A stretch of 64,000 nucleotides of DNA, from positions 2,392,001 through 2,456,000 of the forward strand of contig CP119325.1 of the NCBI GenBank assembly GCA_029202525.1. The letters run 5' to 3'. This DNA is from Candidatus Pseudomonas phytovorans. GTDB lineage: Bacteria > Pseudomonadota > Gammaproteobacteria > Pseudomonadales > Pseudomonadaceae. Both the position numbers and the translations under genes were made by a program. The notes under the pieces were generated by a model that saw only the letters and a list, made by a program, of their open reading frames with translations, ran no database searches and was not told the DNA's origin. Of the stretch, positions 57,656 to 64,000 are shown in pieces (within the stretch, counting starts at the first letter, position 1; each line of letters opens with the position of its first letter).

Positions 57656-58009
57656 GTGAGAACCCAACCACTAATCCTTGCCTTGGCCGTGCTCGGCCTG
57701 GCTGGCTGCGCCAACGACCCGGCCCCTGACGAGCAGATGCGCATTTCCGAACAGGCACTGGAACAGGCCAAGGCCGTAGGTGCCACCGAGCAGGTCGAAA
57801 CGCTCAAACTGGCTGAAGACAAGCTGTCCCGGGCCCGGGCCAATATGCTGACTGAAGACTACCGCGACGCGCGCATGCGTGCCGAGCAGGCCGAACTGGA
57901 TGCTCGTCTGGCCGAGGCGCAGGTACTGAACCAGAAGAGTGAAGAGCAGTTGCAACTGCTACAGTCGCGGGTCAAGCGCTTGCGCAAGCAACTGGAGGTG
58001 CAGCCATGA
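57656..58009 (+). CDS. Small DUF4398-type lipoprotein
   Basis: 117 residues from a GTG with AGGAAG upstream. Lipoprotein signal with lipobox LAGC, then an Ala/Glu-rich helical segment (EQVETLKLAEDKLSRARANM, RAEQAELDARLAEAQV) that should form a coiled coil. It overlaps the next gene by ATGA. It likely pairs with the OmpA-like protein at the envelope; the precise role is unknown. Confidence 0.85.
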   Translation: MRTQPLILALAVLGLAGCANDPAPDEQMRISEQALEQAKAVGATEQVETLKLAEDKLSRARANMLTEDYRDARMRAEQAELDARLAEAQVLNQKSEEQLQLLQSRVKRLRKQLEVQP

Positions 58010-58818
58010 TCCGCCGTACGCCATTGGCCGCGCTGGCGTTGCTGGTGCTGGCCGCAGGTTTGCAAGGTTGCGCCAGCCAGCGCAGCTCTGCCGCGCTGGA
58101 TGAAGCCAGTGCCACCTTCGCCAAGGTCAAGGATGATTCCGATGTGCTGCGCAGTGCGCCACGGGACGTTATCCGCGCAGGCGAGTCGCTGGCCCGTGCC
58201 GAGCGCCTGTCCAGCTACATCGGCACCGGTTCCGATGTGCGTCATTACGCCTACCTTAGCCAGCGCTACAGCGAAATTGCCAGTGAGCATGCCAAGCTGG
58301 CGCTGAGCCAGGAGCGCCAGGCCAAGCTTGACCTTGAGCGTCAGCGCCTGCAGCTGGCGTTGCGCGAGGCCAAGCTGGCCAGCGTGCAGCAGCAGGGCAA
58401 GTGGGTCGAGTCGCAGATCGCTGCACTGGCTTCGGAGCAGACTGACCGTGGCCTGGTAATGACCTTGGGTGACGTGCTGTTCGATACTGGCCGGGCCGAC
58501 CTCAAGAATTCGGCCAGCCGCACCGTGCTCAAGCTGGTGCAGTTCCTTCAGCTCAACCCGCGGCGGGTGGTGCGGATCGAGGGCTATACCGACAGCACTG
58601 GCGCGGCCGAGGACAACCTGAAGCTGTCGCGCGACCGGGCGCAGGCCGTGGCCGACATGCTTGTGGACCTGGGTATCGACGAAAAGCGTCTGCAGGTCGA
58701 GGGCTATGGTGACCAGTACCCGATCGAGGCCAATGCCTCGGAGCGGGGCAGGGCGCAGAACCGCCGGGTGGAGATCGTGTTCTCCGACGACAAGGGCAAG
58801 CTCGCGCCGGCGCGGTGA
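58006..58818 (+). CDS. OmpA-family lipoprotein with N-terminal DUF4398
   Basis: 270 residues. Lipobox LQGC, a helical DUF4398-like region (AGESLARAERLSSYIGT), a coiled coil (about 90-140), then an OmpA C-terminal domain: LGDVLFDTGRADL, RIEGYTDSTGAAEDNLKLS, RAQAVADMLVDLGI, GYGDQYPIEAN and GRAQNRRVEI. This domain binds peptidoglycan, so the protein should tie the outer membrane to the wall. Translationally coupled to the preceding lipoprotein. Confidence 0.93.
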   Translation: MIRRTPLAALALLVLAAGLQGCASQRSSAALDEASATFAKVKDDSDVLRSAPRDVIRAGESLARAERLSSYIGTGSDVRHYAYLSQRYSEIASEHAKLALSQERQAKLDLERQRLQLALREAKLASVQQQGKWVESQIAALASEQTDRGLVMTLGDVLFDTGRADLKNSASRTVLKLVQFLQLNPRRVVRIEGYTDSTGAAEDNLKLSRDRAQAVADMLVDLGIDEKRLQVEGYGDQYPIEANASERGRAQNRRVEIVFSDDKGKLAPAR

Positions 58819-58856
58819 GGCTGGGGTGTTTGCCTCGGCATTGTCTGCGCCTATGA

Positions 58857-59079
58857 GATCGAGCGCCGCCCGCGCGGCGCATCGCGAGCTGCGCTCGCTC
58901 CCACGTTTGTTTCGGGCCAGTAACGCTTGTGGCAGGCGCGCGCGACCGCCTGGTGTGTACGGCACAATATCGAGCCGTGCGCCAGAGCGTTCGCGCACAA
59001 ATCCCTCAGGAATAATTGGCCCGAAACAAACGTGGGAGCGAGCGCAGCTCGCGATGCGCCGCGCGGGCGGCGCTCGATC
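58857..59079. repeat. Paired REP palindrome, 63-base perfect arms
   Basis: Bases 58857-58919 and 59017-59079 are perfect inverted copies, 97 bases apart. They begin GATCGAGCGCCGCCCGCG, as do the arms at 43776-44056, so both belong to one REP family. The pair fills most of the 374-base gap between the OmpA-like gene and the MocR gene; apart from the small palindrome at 59142-59158 I see nothing else there. Confidence 0.85.
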
Positions 59080-59141
59080 TGGCAGGCGCCTAAGATGTTG
59101 TGGCGAGCACGCCATCTGTCCCAGTACACTTTGCAACTGTT

Positions 59142-59158
59142 ACGGTATCCTCTACCGT
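59142..59158. promoter_or_regulatory. Palindrome before the MocR gene
   Basis: ACGGTA-TCCTC-TACCGT, 34 bases before the start, with a third CCGTA half-site at 59166-59170. MocR regulators often bind repeated half-sites at their own promoters, so this is a candidate self-operator. Confidence 0.45.
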
Positions 59159-59192
59159 CACTGAGCCGTACAAGAACAACGAGCCTGCCGCC

Positions 59193-60635
59193 ATGACCAA
59201 CCTGTTGCTGTACCAGCGTATCGCCCAGCAACTGGCCGATGACATCCGTCGCGGTGTCTACCAGCCAGGCGAGCGGGTACCTTCCGTGCGCAAGATGAGC
59301 GCCCAGCTCAATGTCAGCCATGCCACGGTGCTGCAGGCCTATGCCAACCTTGAAGACCAAGGGCTGATCCGCGCGCGGCCACAATCTGGCTACTACGTGC
59401 ACCAGACGCCGGCCCTGACCGCGCAAACCCCGGACATTGCCCGGGTGGAGCGCCCCGGCCTGGTCACTCGCGCCAGCATCATCCAGCAAGTGCTGACTGA
59501 GGCCCGCCGTGATGGCGTGTTCCCGTTCGGCGCTGCGGTGCCGCATGTCGACTACCTGCCGGTCCGTGCCTTGCACCAGCAGATTGCCAAGGTCACCCGC
59601 TTTCACAGCCCGCGCGCCTTTAGTTACATGTTCAGCCCCGGTTTCGAGCCGCTGCGACGGCAGATCGCCATTCGCATGCGCGATGCCGGCGTGCTGGTCG
59701 ACCCGCGTGAAGTGATCGTGACCCATGGCTGCGTTGATGCCCTGCAAATGTCGCTGCGTGTGCTGACCCGCCCGGGCGATCTGATCGCTGCCGAGTCGCC
59801 GACGTATTACGGCTTGCTGCAACTGGCCGACCTGCTGGGCCTGAAGGTGATCGAAATCCCCAGCGACCCGTCCACCGGTATTAGCCTTGAAGCCTTGCAG
59901 TTGGCGGCCAACCAGTGGTCGATCAAGGCCTTGGTGCTTACCGCCCGGCTGAGCAATCCGTTGGGCGGCACTGTTCCGGAAGAGCGGCAGAAGCAACTGT
60001 TACGCCTGGCGTCGGATTTCGACATCCAGATCGTCGAGGACGACATCTATGGCGAGTTGATGTTCGAGCAAGGCAAGACCAAGGCGTTGAAGGCGTACGA
60101 CCGGCTGGACAGAGTGATCTACTGTTCAAGCTTTTCCAAGACCCTGTCCCCGGGTGTGCGTGTTGGCTGGATGATCGCCGGGCGCTACCAGGACGAAATT
60201 CAGCGCCTGCAGACCTTCACCACCCATTCGGCCTGTAGCGTGACGCAGATGGGTGTAGCGGCTTACCTGGAAAATGGTGGCTACGACCGCCACCTGCGCT
60301 ATATCCGCCAGGAGTATCGCAAGAACCTCAGCGCCTACCAGTTGGCGGTCCAGCAGCACTTCCCCGAGGGTACCCAGATGACCCGGCCGACGGGCGGCTT
60401 CATCCTCTGGATAAGCCTGCCCGGGCGGGTCAATACTCAGGAGTTGCATGTGCGGGCGCTGGAGCAGGGCATCAGCATCGCGCCGGGGTTAATATTCAGT
60501 AATACAGAACAGTTCAACCACTGCATCCGCCTTAACTGTGGCATCCCGTGGAACAAGGAAGCCGAGCGGGCCGTGATTACGCTCGGTTTGTTGGCTCAGC
60601 AGTTGTGCAGGGAGCCTGGGCTCACACTTTTGTAA
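59193..60635 (+). CDS. MocR/GntR-type regulator with an aminotransferase domain
   Basis: 480 residues from the ATG at 59193, where the GntR domain begins; 31 upstream in-frame codons lack any family likeness. Winged helix at 1-70 (YQRIAQQLADDIRRGVYQPG, VPSVRKMSAQLNVSHATVLQ), a linker, then a fold-type I aminotransferase-like domain with PLP lysine in SSFSKTLSPGVRVGWMIAG and NPLGGTVPEERQ. Members sense PLP or an amino compound and control nearby or distant genes; the target here is unknown. Confidence 0.93.
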   Translation: MTNLLLYQRIAQQLADDIRRGVYQPGERVPSVRKMSAQLNVSHATVLQAYANLEDQGLIRARPQSGYYVHQTPALTAQTPDIARVERPGLVTRASIIQQVLTEARRDGVFPFGAAVPHVDYLPVRALHQQIAKVTRFHSPRAFSYMFSPGFEPLRRQIAIRMRDAGVLVDPREVIVTHGCVDALQMSLRVLTRPGDLIAAESPTYYGLLQLADLLGLKVIEIPSDPSTGISLEALQLAANQWSIKALVLTARLSNPLGGTVPEERQKQLLRLASDFDIQIVEDDIYGELMFEQGKTKALKAYDRLDRVIYCSSFSKTLSPGVRVGWMIAGRYQDEIQRLQTFTTHSACSVTQMGVAAYLENGGYDRHLRYIRQEYRKNLSAYQLAVQQHFPEGTQMTRPTGGFILWISLPGRVNTQELHVRALEQGISIAPGLIFSNTEQFNHCIRLNCGIPWNKEAERAVITLGLLAQQLCREPGLTLL

Positions 60636-60699
60636 GGCTTGCCAGCCGGCTGTGGAACATGGAGCATACGCACCTTTCTTGCCAGTCTGTCCATTTGCC

Positions 60700-61179
60700 A
60701 TGAATGTCTTGCGCTGTTTTGCCCTGATCTTGTGCCTTGCAACGCTCTGCTACCCGGGCAGCCCAGCCTTGGCCGCGCAGCCGGCAAGCCAGGCGCAGGC
60801 AGCCCAAGGCAAGCCCGTGCAAAAAAAGGTGGCAGCCAAGCCCGCGCAGAAGCGGGTGGTAAAAAAGGCCGCCAGCAGCAAGGCCAAGGCGCATAAACCG
60901 ACCAGCAAAGCGGTGGCCAAGCCCCTGCCCAAGCCCAAGCTGGACCTCAGCCTGCCCGTCGATATGGTCAACGCCCTGGAGCCGGATGTCGGCACCCCGT
61001 CGCCTATCCAGCGGCGCAAGCCTTTGCTGCCGCCAATGTTTACCGAAAAGCCGGAAACCAGCGACAGCCCCTTCCAGCTCAATGGCCGGCTGATCAATAA
61101 CGAAATGCAGCTGCAGTTGCGCAATGACAGCCGTCATGACGTGGAAGGGGCAGCGATTGATTTCGAGTACCGGCAGTAG
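60700..61179 (+). CDS. Exported Lys/Ala/Pro-rich protein of unknown function
   Basis: 159 residues from the ATG at 60700; 16 earlier in-frame codons are possible but the signal peptide (VLRCFALILCLATLC) starts here. Next comes a strongly basic stretch (PVQKKVAAKPAQKRVVKKAA, SSKAKAHKP), then a small domain ending IDFEYRQ with LNGRLINNEMQLQLRNDSRH. The basic tract might contact nucleic acid, LPS or the cell wall. I do not recognise a family. Confidence 0.75.
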   Translation: MNVLRCFALILCLATLCYPGSPALAAQPASQAQAAQGKPVQKKVAAKPAQKRVVKKAASSKAKAHKPTSKAVAKPLPKPKLDLSLPVDMVNALEPDVGTPSPIQRRKPLLPPMFTEKPETSDSPFQLNGRLINNEMQLQLRNDSRHDVEGAAIDFEYRQ

Positions 61180-61225
61180 CCGGGAGCTGACTGCTTGGTC
61201 ACGGCAGATTTCATCGTGCCAGCAA

Positions 61226-61254
61226 TTTCAAACGACTGTTTGAGCGGTTACTAT
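61226..61254 (+). promoter_or_regulatory. Promoter with an embedded PsrA-like operator
   Basis: TTTCAA, 17 bases, TACTAT forms a plausible sigma-70 promoter. CAAAC-GACT-GTTTG (61229-61242) sits on it and fits the PsrA motif as well as the ETF site does. It lies 55 bases before the YkgJ-type gene. Confidence 0.5.
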
Positions 61255-61308
61255 CCAGGGACGTTCGTCCCGTTTTGTTCCAGGGAGTCCTGATTTTGGT
61301 GAATAGCC

Positions 61309-61563
61309 ATGAACTGCCGTGAGGGCTGTGGTGCCTGCTGCATCGCCCCGTCCATCACTTCTGCGATGCCGCGCATGCCCAATGGCAAGCCGGCTGGCGA
61401 ACGCTGCCTGCACCTGACGGCTGCCAACCTTTGCGATCTGTTCGGCAAGGCTGAGCGGCCGGCGGTGTGTGGCGGCTTCAAGGCGGATGTCGAGGTGTGC
61501 GGCAGTGACCGTGACGAGGCAATCAGGATTCTTGGCTGGTGGGAGCAGATGACGGCGGCGTGA
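61309..61563 (+). CDS. YkgJ-family cysteine-cluster protein
   Basis: 84 residues. The N-terminal cluster CREGCGACC, then APSITSAMPRMPNGKPAGE and CLHL, and later CDLF and VCGGF, give the spaced cysteines of the YkgJ/zinc- or Fe-S-binding family. No signal peptide. The function of the family is not settled. It is followed by an exported START protein 30 bases on and is probably cotranscribed with it. Confidence 0.88.
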   Translation: MNCREGCGACCIAPSITSAMPRMPNGKPAGERCLHLTAANLCDLFGKAERPAVCGGFKADVEVCGSDRDEAIRILGWWEQMTAA

Positions 61564-61593
61564 CAGGCTGGATCTTCGACAACAAGGATAAAC

Positions 61594-62202
61594 ATGATGA
61601 GATCGTTCAAGCGTATTGCACTGCTGTGTGGTGTGGGTGTTCTGCTGTCGCCTGCGGCCTGGGCTGAAAACTGGCAGGTGGCCAAGGACGAGGAGGGCAT
61701 CAAGATTTCCCTCAGCGAAGTGGCCGGCTCCAAGTACAAGGCTTACCAGGGGGTTACCCTGATCAAGGCGCCGCTGGCCAAGGTGCAGGCGCTACAGGAA
61801 GATGTGACCGGTGCCTGTGCCTGGATTCACGAGTGCAAGTCACAGAAGCTGCTCAAGCATGAAGGCGACCAGAGCTGGACCTACACCCAGTTCAATACGC
61901 CATGGCCGGTGACCCCGCGCGATTCCGTGCTGCACATCACCACGGTCAAGGGCGCGGATGGCAGCCTGACCCGTAACCTGGTCGAAGAGCCGACCTATGT
62001 CCCGGAAGAAAAGGGCTTTGTGCGGGTGGCGAAAGTTGAGGGCTTCTGGAAGCTGGTGCCCAAGGGTGACAGCACGGAAGTAACCTATCAGGTGCACACC
62101 GAACCGGGTGGTAGCGTGCCGGCGATGGTGGCCAACAAGTTCGTGGTGGATGCGCCGTTCAATACCCTGAAAGGGCTGCGTGAGCGGGCCGAGAAAAACT
62201 GA
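61594..62202 (+). CDS. Exported START-domain lipid-binding-like protein
   Basis: 202 residues; AGGA precedes adjacent ATGs (61594, 61597). Signal peptide (IALLCGVGVLLSPAAWA), then a START/SRPBCC-type fold: DEEGIKISLSEVAGSKYKAY, ACAWIHECKSQKLL, TPWPVTPRDSVL, FVRVAKVEGFWKLVP, VTYQVHTEPGGSVPAMVANK. It may bind a lipid or hydrophobic ligand in the periplasm. A candidate PsrA site upstream of this gene pair would fit a lipid link. Confidence 0.88.
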   Translation: MMRSFKRIALLCGVGVLLSPAAWAENWQVAKDEEGIKISLSEVAGSKYKAYQGVTLIKAPLAKVQALQEDVTGACAWIHECKSQKLLKHEGDQSWTYTQFNTPWPVTPRDSVLHITTVKGADGSLTRNLVEEPTYVPEEKGFVRVAKVEGFWKLVPKGDSTEVTYQVHTEPGGSVPAMVANKFVVDAPFNTLKGLRERAEKN

Positions 62203-62214
62203 GGTTTTCTACTG

Positions 62215-62324
62215 CCTGTAGCGGCCTCTTCGCGGGCTTGCCCGCTCCCACAGGTACTGCACAGCCTTTGAGCGCTGTGCGGTACCTGTGGGAGCGGGCA
62301 AGCCCGCGAAGAGGCCGGTACAGG
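62215..62324. repeat. Paired REP palindrome of the P. putida type
   Basis: Bases 62215-62265 and 62274-62324 are inverted copies with two mismatches and an 8-base loop. The GCGGGCTTGCCCGCTCCCAC core is the common REP of the P. putida group, distinct from the other two elements here. It lies between the START gene and gltA, whose 3' ends converge. Confidence 0.88.
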
Positions 62325-62336
62325 AAAAGCGGGAAT

Positions 62337-62365
62337 AAAAAAGGCTGCCCGAGGGCAGCCTTTTT
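62337..62365. terminator. Bidirectional terminator at the 3' end of gltA
   Basis: GGCTGCCC pairs with GGGCAGCC (62343-62360), with an A-run before and five T after. It is 19 bases past the gltA stop. Confidence 0.85.
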
Positions 62366-62383
62366 GCGTTCGGCGATTAAAGC

Positions 62384-63673
62384 TTACTTGCGGTCCTTCA
62401 GTGCAGCGATGTCGCGTTTTGGCTCGCCGGTGTACAGCTGGCGCGGGCGGCCAATCTTGTACGGGCTGGAGAGCATTTCTTTCCAGTGCGAGATCCAGCC
62501 CACGGTACGTGCCAGGGCGAAGATCACGGTGAACATGCTGGTCGGAATGCCGATCGCCTTGAGGATGATCCCCGAGTAGAAGTCGACGTTCGGGTACAGC
62601 GAGCGCTCGATGAAGTACGGATCGGTCAGGGCGATCTCTTCGAGGCGCATGGCCAGTTCCAGCTGCGGGTCGTTCTTGATGCCCAGCTCGCGCAGGACTT
62701 CGTCGCAGGTCTGCTTCATCACGGTGGCGCGCGGGTCGCGGTTCTTGTACACGCGGTGACCGAAGCCCATCAACTTGAACGGGTCGTTCTTGTCTTTGGC
62801 CTTGGCGATGAATGTGTCGATGTTCGAGACATCGCCGATTTCATCGAGCATGGTCAGTACGGCTTCGTTCGCACCGCCGTGGGCCGGGCCCCACAGTGCG
62901 GCGATACCGGCGGCAATACAGGCGAACGGGTTGGCACCCGACGAGCCGGCCAGACGCACGGTGGAAGTGGAAGCGTTCTGCTCGTGGTCGGCGTGGAGGA
63001 TGAAGATCCGGTCCATTGCCTTGGCCAGCACCGGGCTGATCGGTTTGATCTCGCACGGAGTGTTGAACATCATGTGCAGGAAGTTTTCCGCGTACGACAG
63101 GTCGTTGCGCGGGTACATCATCGGCTGGCCCATGGAGTACTTGTAAACCATCGCGGCCAGGGTCGGCATCTTGGCGACCAGGCGCACCGCAGAAATTTCG
63201 CGGTGTTGCGGGTTATTGATGTCCAGGGAGTCGTGATAGAACGCCGACAGGGCGCCGACCACGCCGCACATCACCGCCATCGGGTGAGCGTCGCGGCGGA
63301 AACCGTTGAAGAAGGACTTCAGCTGCTCGTGAACCATGGTGTGGTTCTTGACGGTGCTGACGAACTGGGCCTTCTGCTCGGCATTCGGCAATTCGCCGTT
63401 GAGCAGCAGGTAGCAGGTTTCGAGGTAGTCCGATTGTTCGGCGAGTTGCTCGATCGGGTAGCCGCGGTGCAGCAGGATCCCTTTGTCACCATCAATGTAG
63501 GTGATCTTCGACTCGCACGAGGCGGTCGCCATGAAACCAGGGTCGAAGGTGAAGTGACCAGTGGCCCCCAACCCGCGGACGTCGATTACATCAGGACCAA
63601 CGGTGCCGGTTAAAATGGGCAGCTCGACGGGGGCAGCGCCCTCGATGACCAACTGCGCTTTTTTGTCAGCCAT
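62384..63673 (-). CDS. gltA: Citrate synthase
   Basis: 429 residues, full length of the type II (hexameric, NADH-sensitive) enzyme; AGGAGG precedes the ATG. Catalytic motifs: the active-site His in VLHADHEQNASTSTVRLAG, the oxaloacetate His of FGHRVYKNRDPRA, and Asp in YPNVDFYSG. It condenses acetyl-CoA with oxaloacetate at the entry of the TCA cycle, in the cytoplasm. Probably divergent from the sdh genes, as in other pseudomonads. Confidence 0.98.
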   Translation of the reverse strand: MADKKAQLVIEGAAPVELPILTGTVGPDVIDVRGLGATGHFTFDPGFMATASCESKITYIDGDKGILLHRGYPIEQLAEQSDYLETCYLLLNGELPNAEQKAQFVSTVKNHTMVHEQLKSFFNGFRRDAHPMAVMCGVVGALSAFYHDSLDINNPQHREISAVRLVAKMPTLAAMVYKYSMGQPMMYPRNDLSYAENFLHMMFNTPCEIKPISPVLAKAMDRIFILHADHEQNASTSTVRLAGSSGANPFACIAAGIAALWGPAHGGANEAVLTMLDEIGDVSNIDTFIAKAKDKNDPFKLMGFGHRVYKNRDPRATVMKQTCDEVLRELGIKNDPQLELAMRLEEIALTDPYFIERSLYPNVDFYSGIILKAIGIPTSMFTVIFALARTVGWISHWKEMLSSPYKIGRPRQLYTGEPKRDIAALKDRK

Positions 63674-63731
63674 GTGGCCTCCTATTAATGCTAGAAATCA
63701 TCAGACAGACCCCCCACGCAGGGCCCGCACC

Positions 63732-63759
63732 ACTATAGAGGGATAAATTCAGATGTCAA
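63732..63759 (-). promoter_or_regulatory. Sigma-70 promoter of gltA
   Basis: The minus strand reads TTGACA, 16 bases, TATAGT, about 59 bases upstream of the gltA ATG. Confidence 0.85.
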
Positions 63760-63873
63760 TTTGCCTAAAGGCTTGTTGAAACAGGCTTTCAAGCCTGATT
63801 TTTCCCGAATTTGTCGCCCATTTACGCCTTTTGTCCGTTAAAGGCAATGCGCTATTTGGGCTACCCCGTCACG

Positions 63874-63902
63874 TTGTCATAAGCAGCCTAACTGTCTATA
63901 CT
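63874..63902 (+). promoter_or_regulatory. Sigma-70 promoter pointing out of the window, probably for sdhC
   Basis: TTGTCA, 17 bases, TATACT on the plus strand, near-consensus. No start codon is reached before the window ends. The sdhC target is inferred from the usual gltA/sdhCDAB arrangement in Pseudomonas. Confidence 0.75.
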
Positions 63903-64000
63903 CGGCACCCGACCGCCAGGGGCTTGCAAGCCCGAACTGCTGGGGTCGCCGTTCCCTGGGTGGTGGGTACCTGACCAGTACACTTACCAACAACTTTGCC

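Larger units (their letters stand above)
63674..64000. other. Non-coding region between gltA and a gene beyond the window
   Basis: 327 bases with no credible open frame. It holds the gltA promoter, a short hairpin CAGGCTT-TC-AAGCCTG followed by ATTTTT (63782-63802), and a strong rightward promoter. Confidence 0.75.

Noticed and set aside
62486..63613. 375-codon plus-strand frame opposite gltA
   Set aside because: Antisense shadow of citrate synthase.

Overview
The window comes from a fluorescent Pseudomonas, most likely of the P. putida group. The evidence is high GC, a pyoverdine locus split from its core genes, neighbours in the order expected for that group (mqsRA, the three ETF genes, a MocR regulator, gltA), and REP palindromes of the 'CGCGGGCTTGCCCGCTCCCACAG' kind (split here: CGCGGGCTTG / CCCGCTCCCACAG). 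The species call is inference from gene order and repeats.

Region 1 (1-33173, + strand) holds four collinear NRPS genes that build the peptide arm of a pyoverdine. The first is cut by the left window edge. The visible assembly line is [A-T]-C-A-T-E-C-A-T | C-A-T | C-A-T-E-C-A-T | C-A-T-E-C-A-T-C-A-T-E. Reading the adenylation pockets by eye gives ...-Lys/Orn-type, D-(hydroxy)Orn-type, Thr, Ser, D-Ser, Gly, D-Ser, Ser, D-(hydroxy)Orn-type. The line ends in an epimerization domain with no thioesterase. A small HSL-type alpha/beta hydrolase follows (33212-34165).

Region 2 (34284-48614) is uptake, maturation and export: fpvA (TonB receptor with a signalling STN domain), pvdE (ABC exporter of the precursor), ptaA, pvdO and pvdM (periplasmic side-chain and chromophore maturation), divergent pvdP (Tat-exported tyrosinase), and pvdR-pvdT-opmQ (efflux/recycling). 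Four exact PvdS-type boxes, all CTAAAT-N16-CGTTT, precede pvdE, pvdM, pvdP and pvdR. An orphan ECF sigma factor with a Fur-like box follows (48753-49345). PvdS, PvdL, PvdA, PvdF, PvdH and an FpvR-type anti-sigma gene are absent here and must lie elsewhere if the pathway works.

Region 3 (49383-52782) has azurin, a degenerate receiver protein, an MHS-type transporter and an MqsRA toxin-antitoxin pair with its palindromic operator. Region 4 (52854-56806) is the electron-transfer flavoprotein system (ETF-quinone oxidoreductase divergent from etfB-etfA) with a PsrA-like site in the shared control region. Region 5 (56825-62202) holds an envelope operon (solute-binding protein, DUF4398 lipoprotein, OmpA-like lipoprotein), a MocR-type regulator, a basic exported protein, a YkgJ-type cysteine-cluster protein and a START-domain protein. 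Region 6 (62384-64000) is gltA (citrate synthase) and a divergent promoter pointing out of the window, probably to sdhC. Three large palindromic REP pairs sit in gaps at 43776-44056, 58857-59079 and 62215-62324. I saw no tRNA, rRNA, CRISPR, insertion sequence or prophage.
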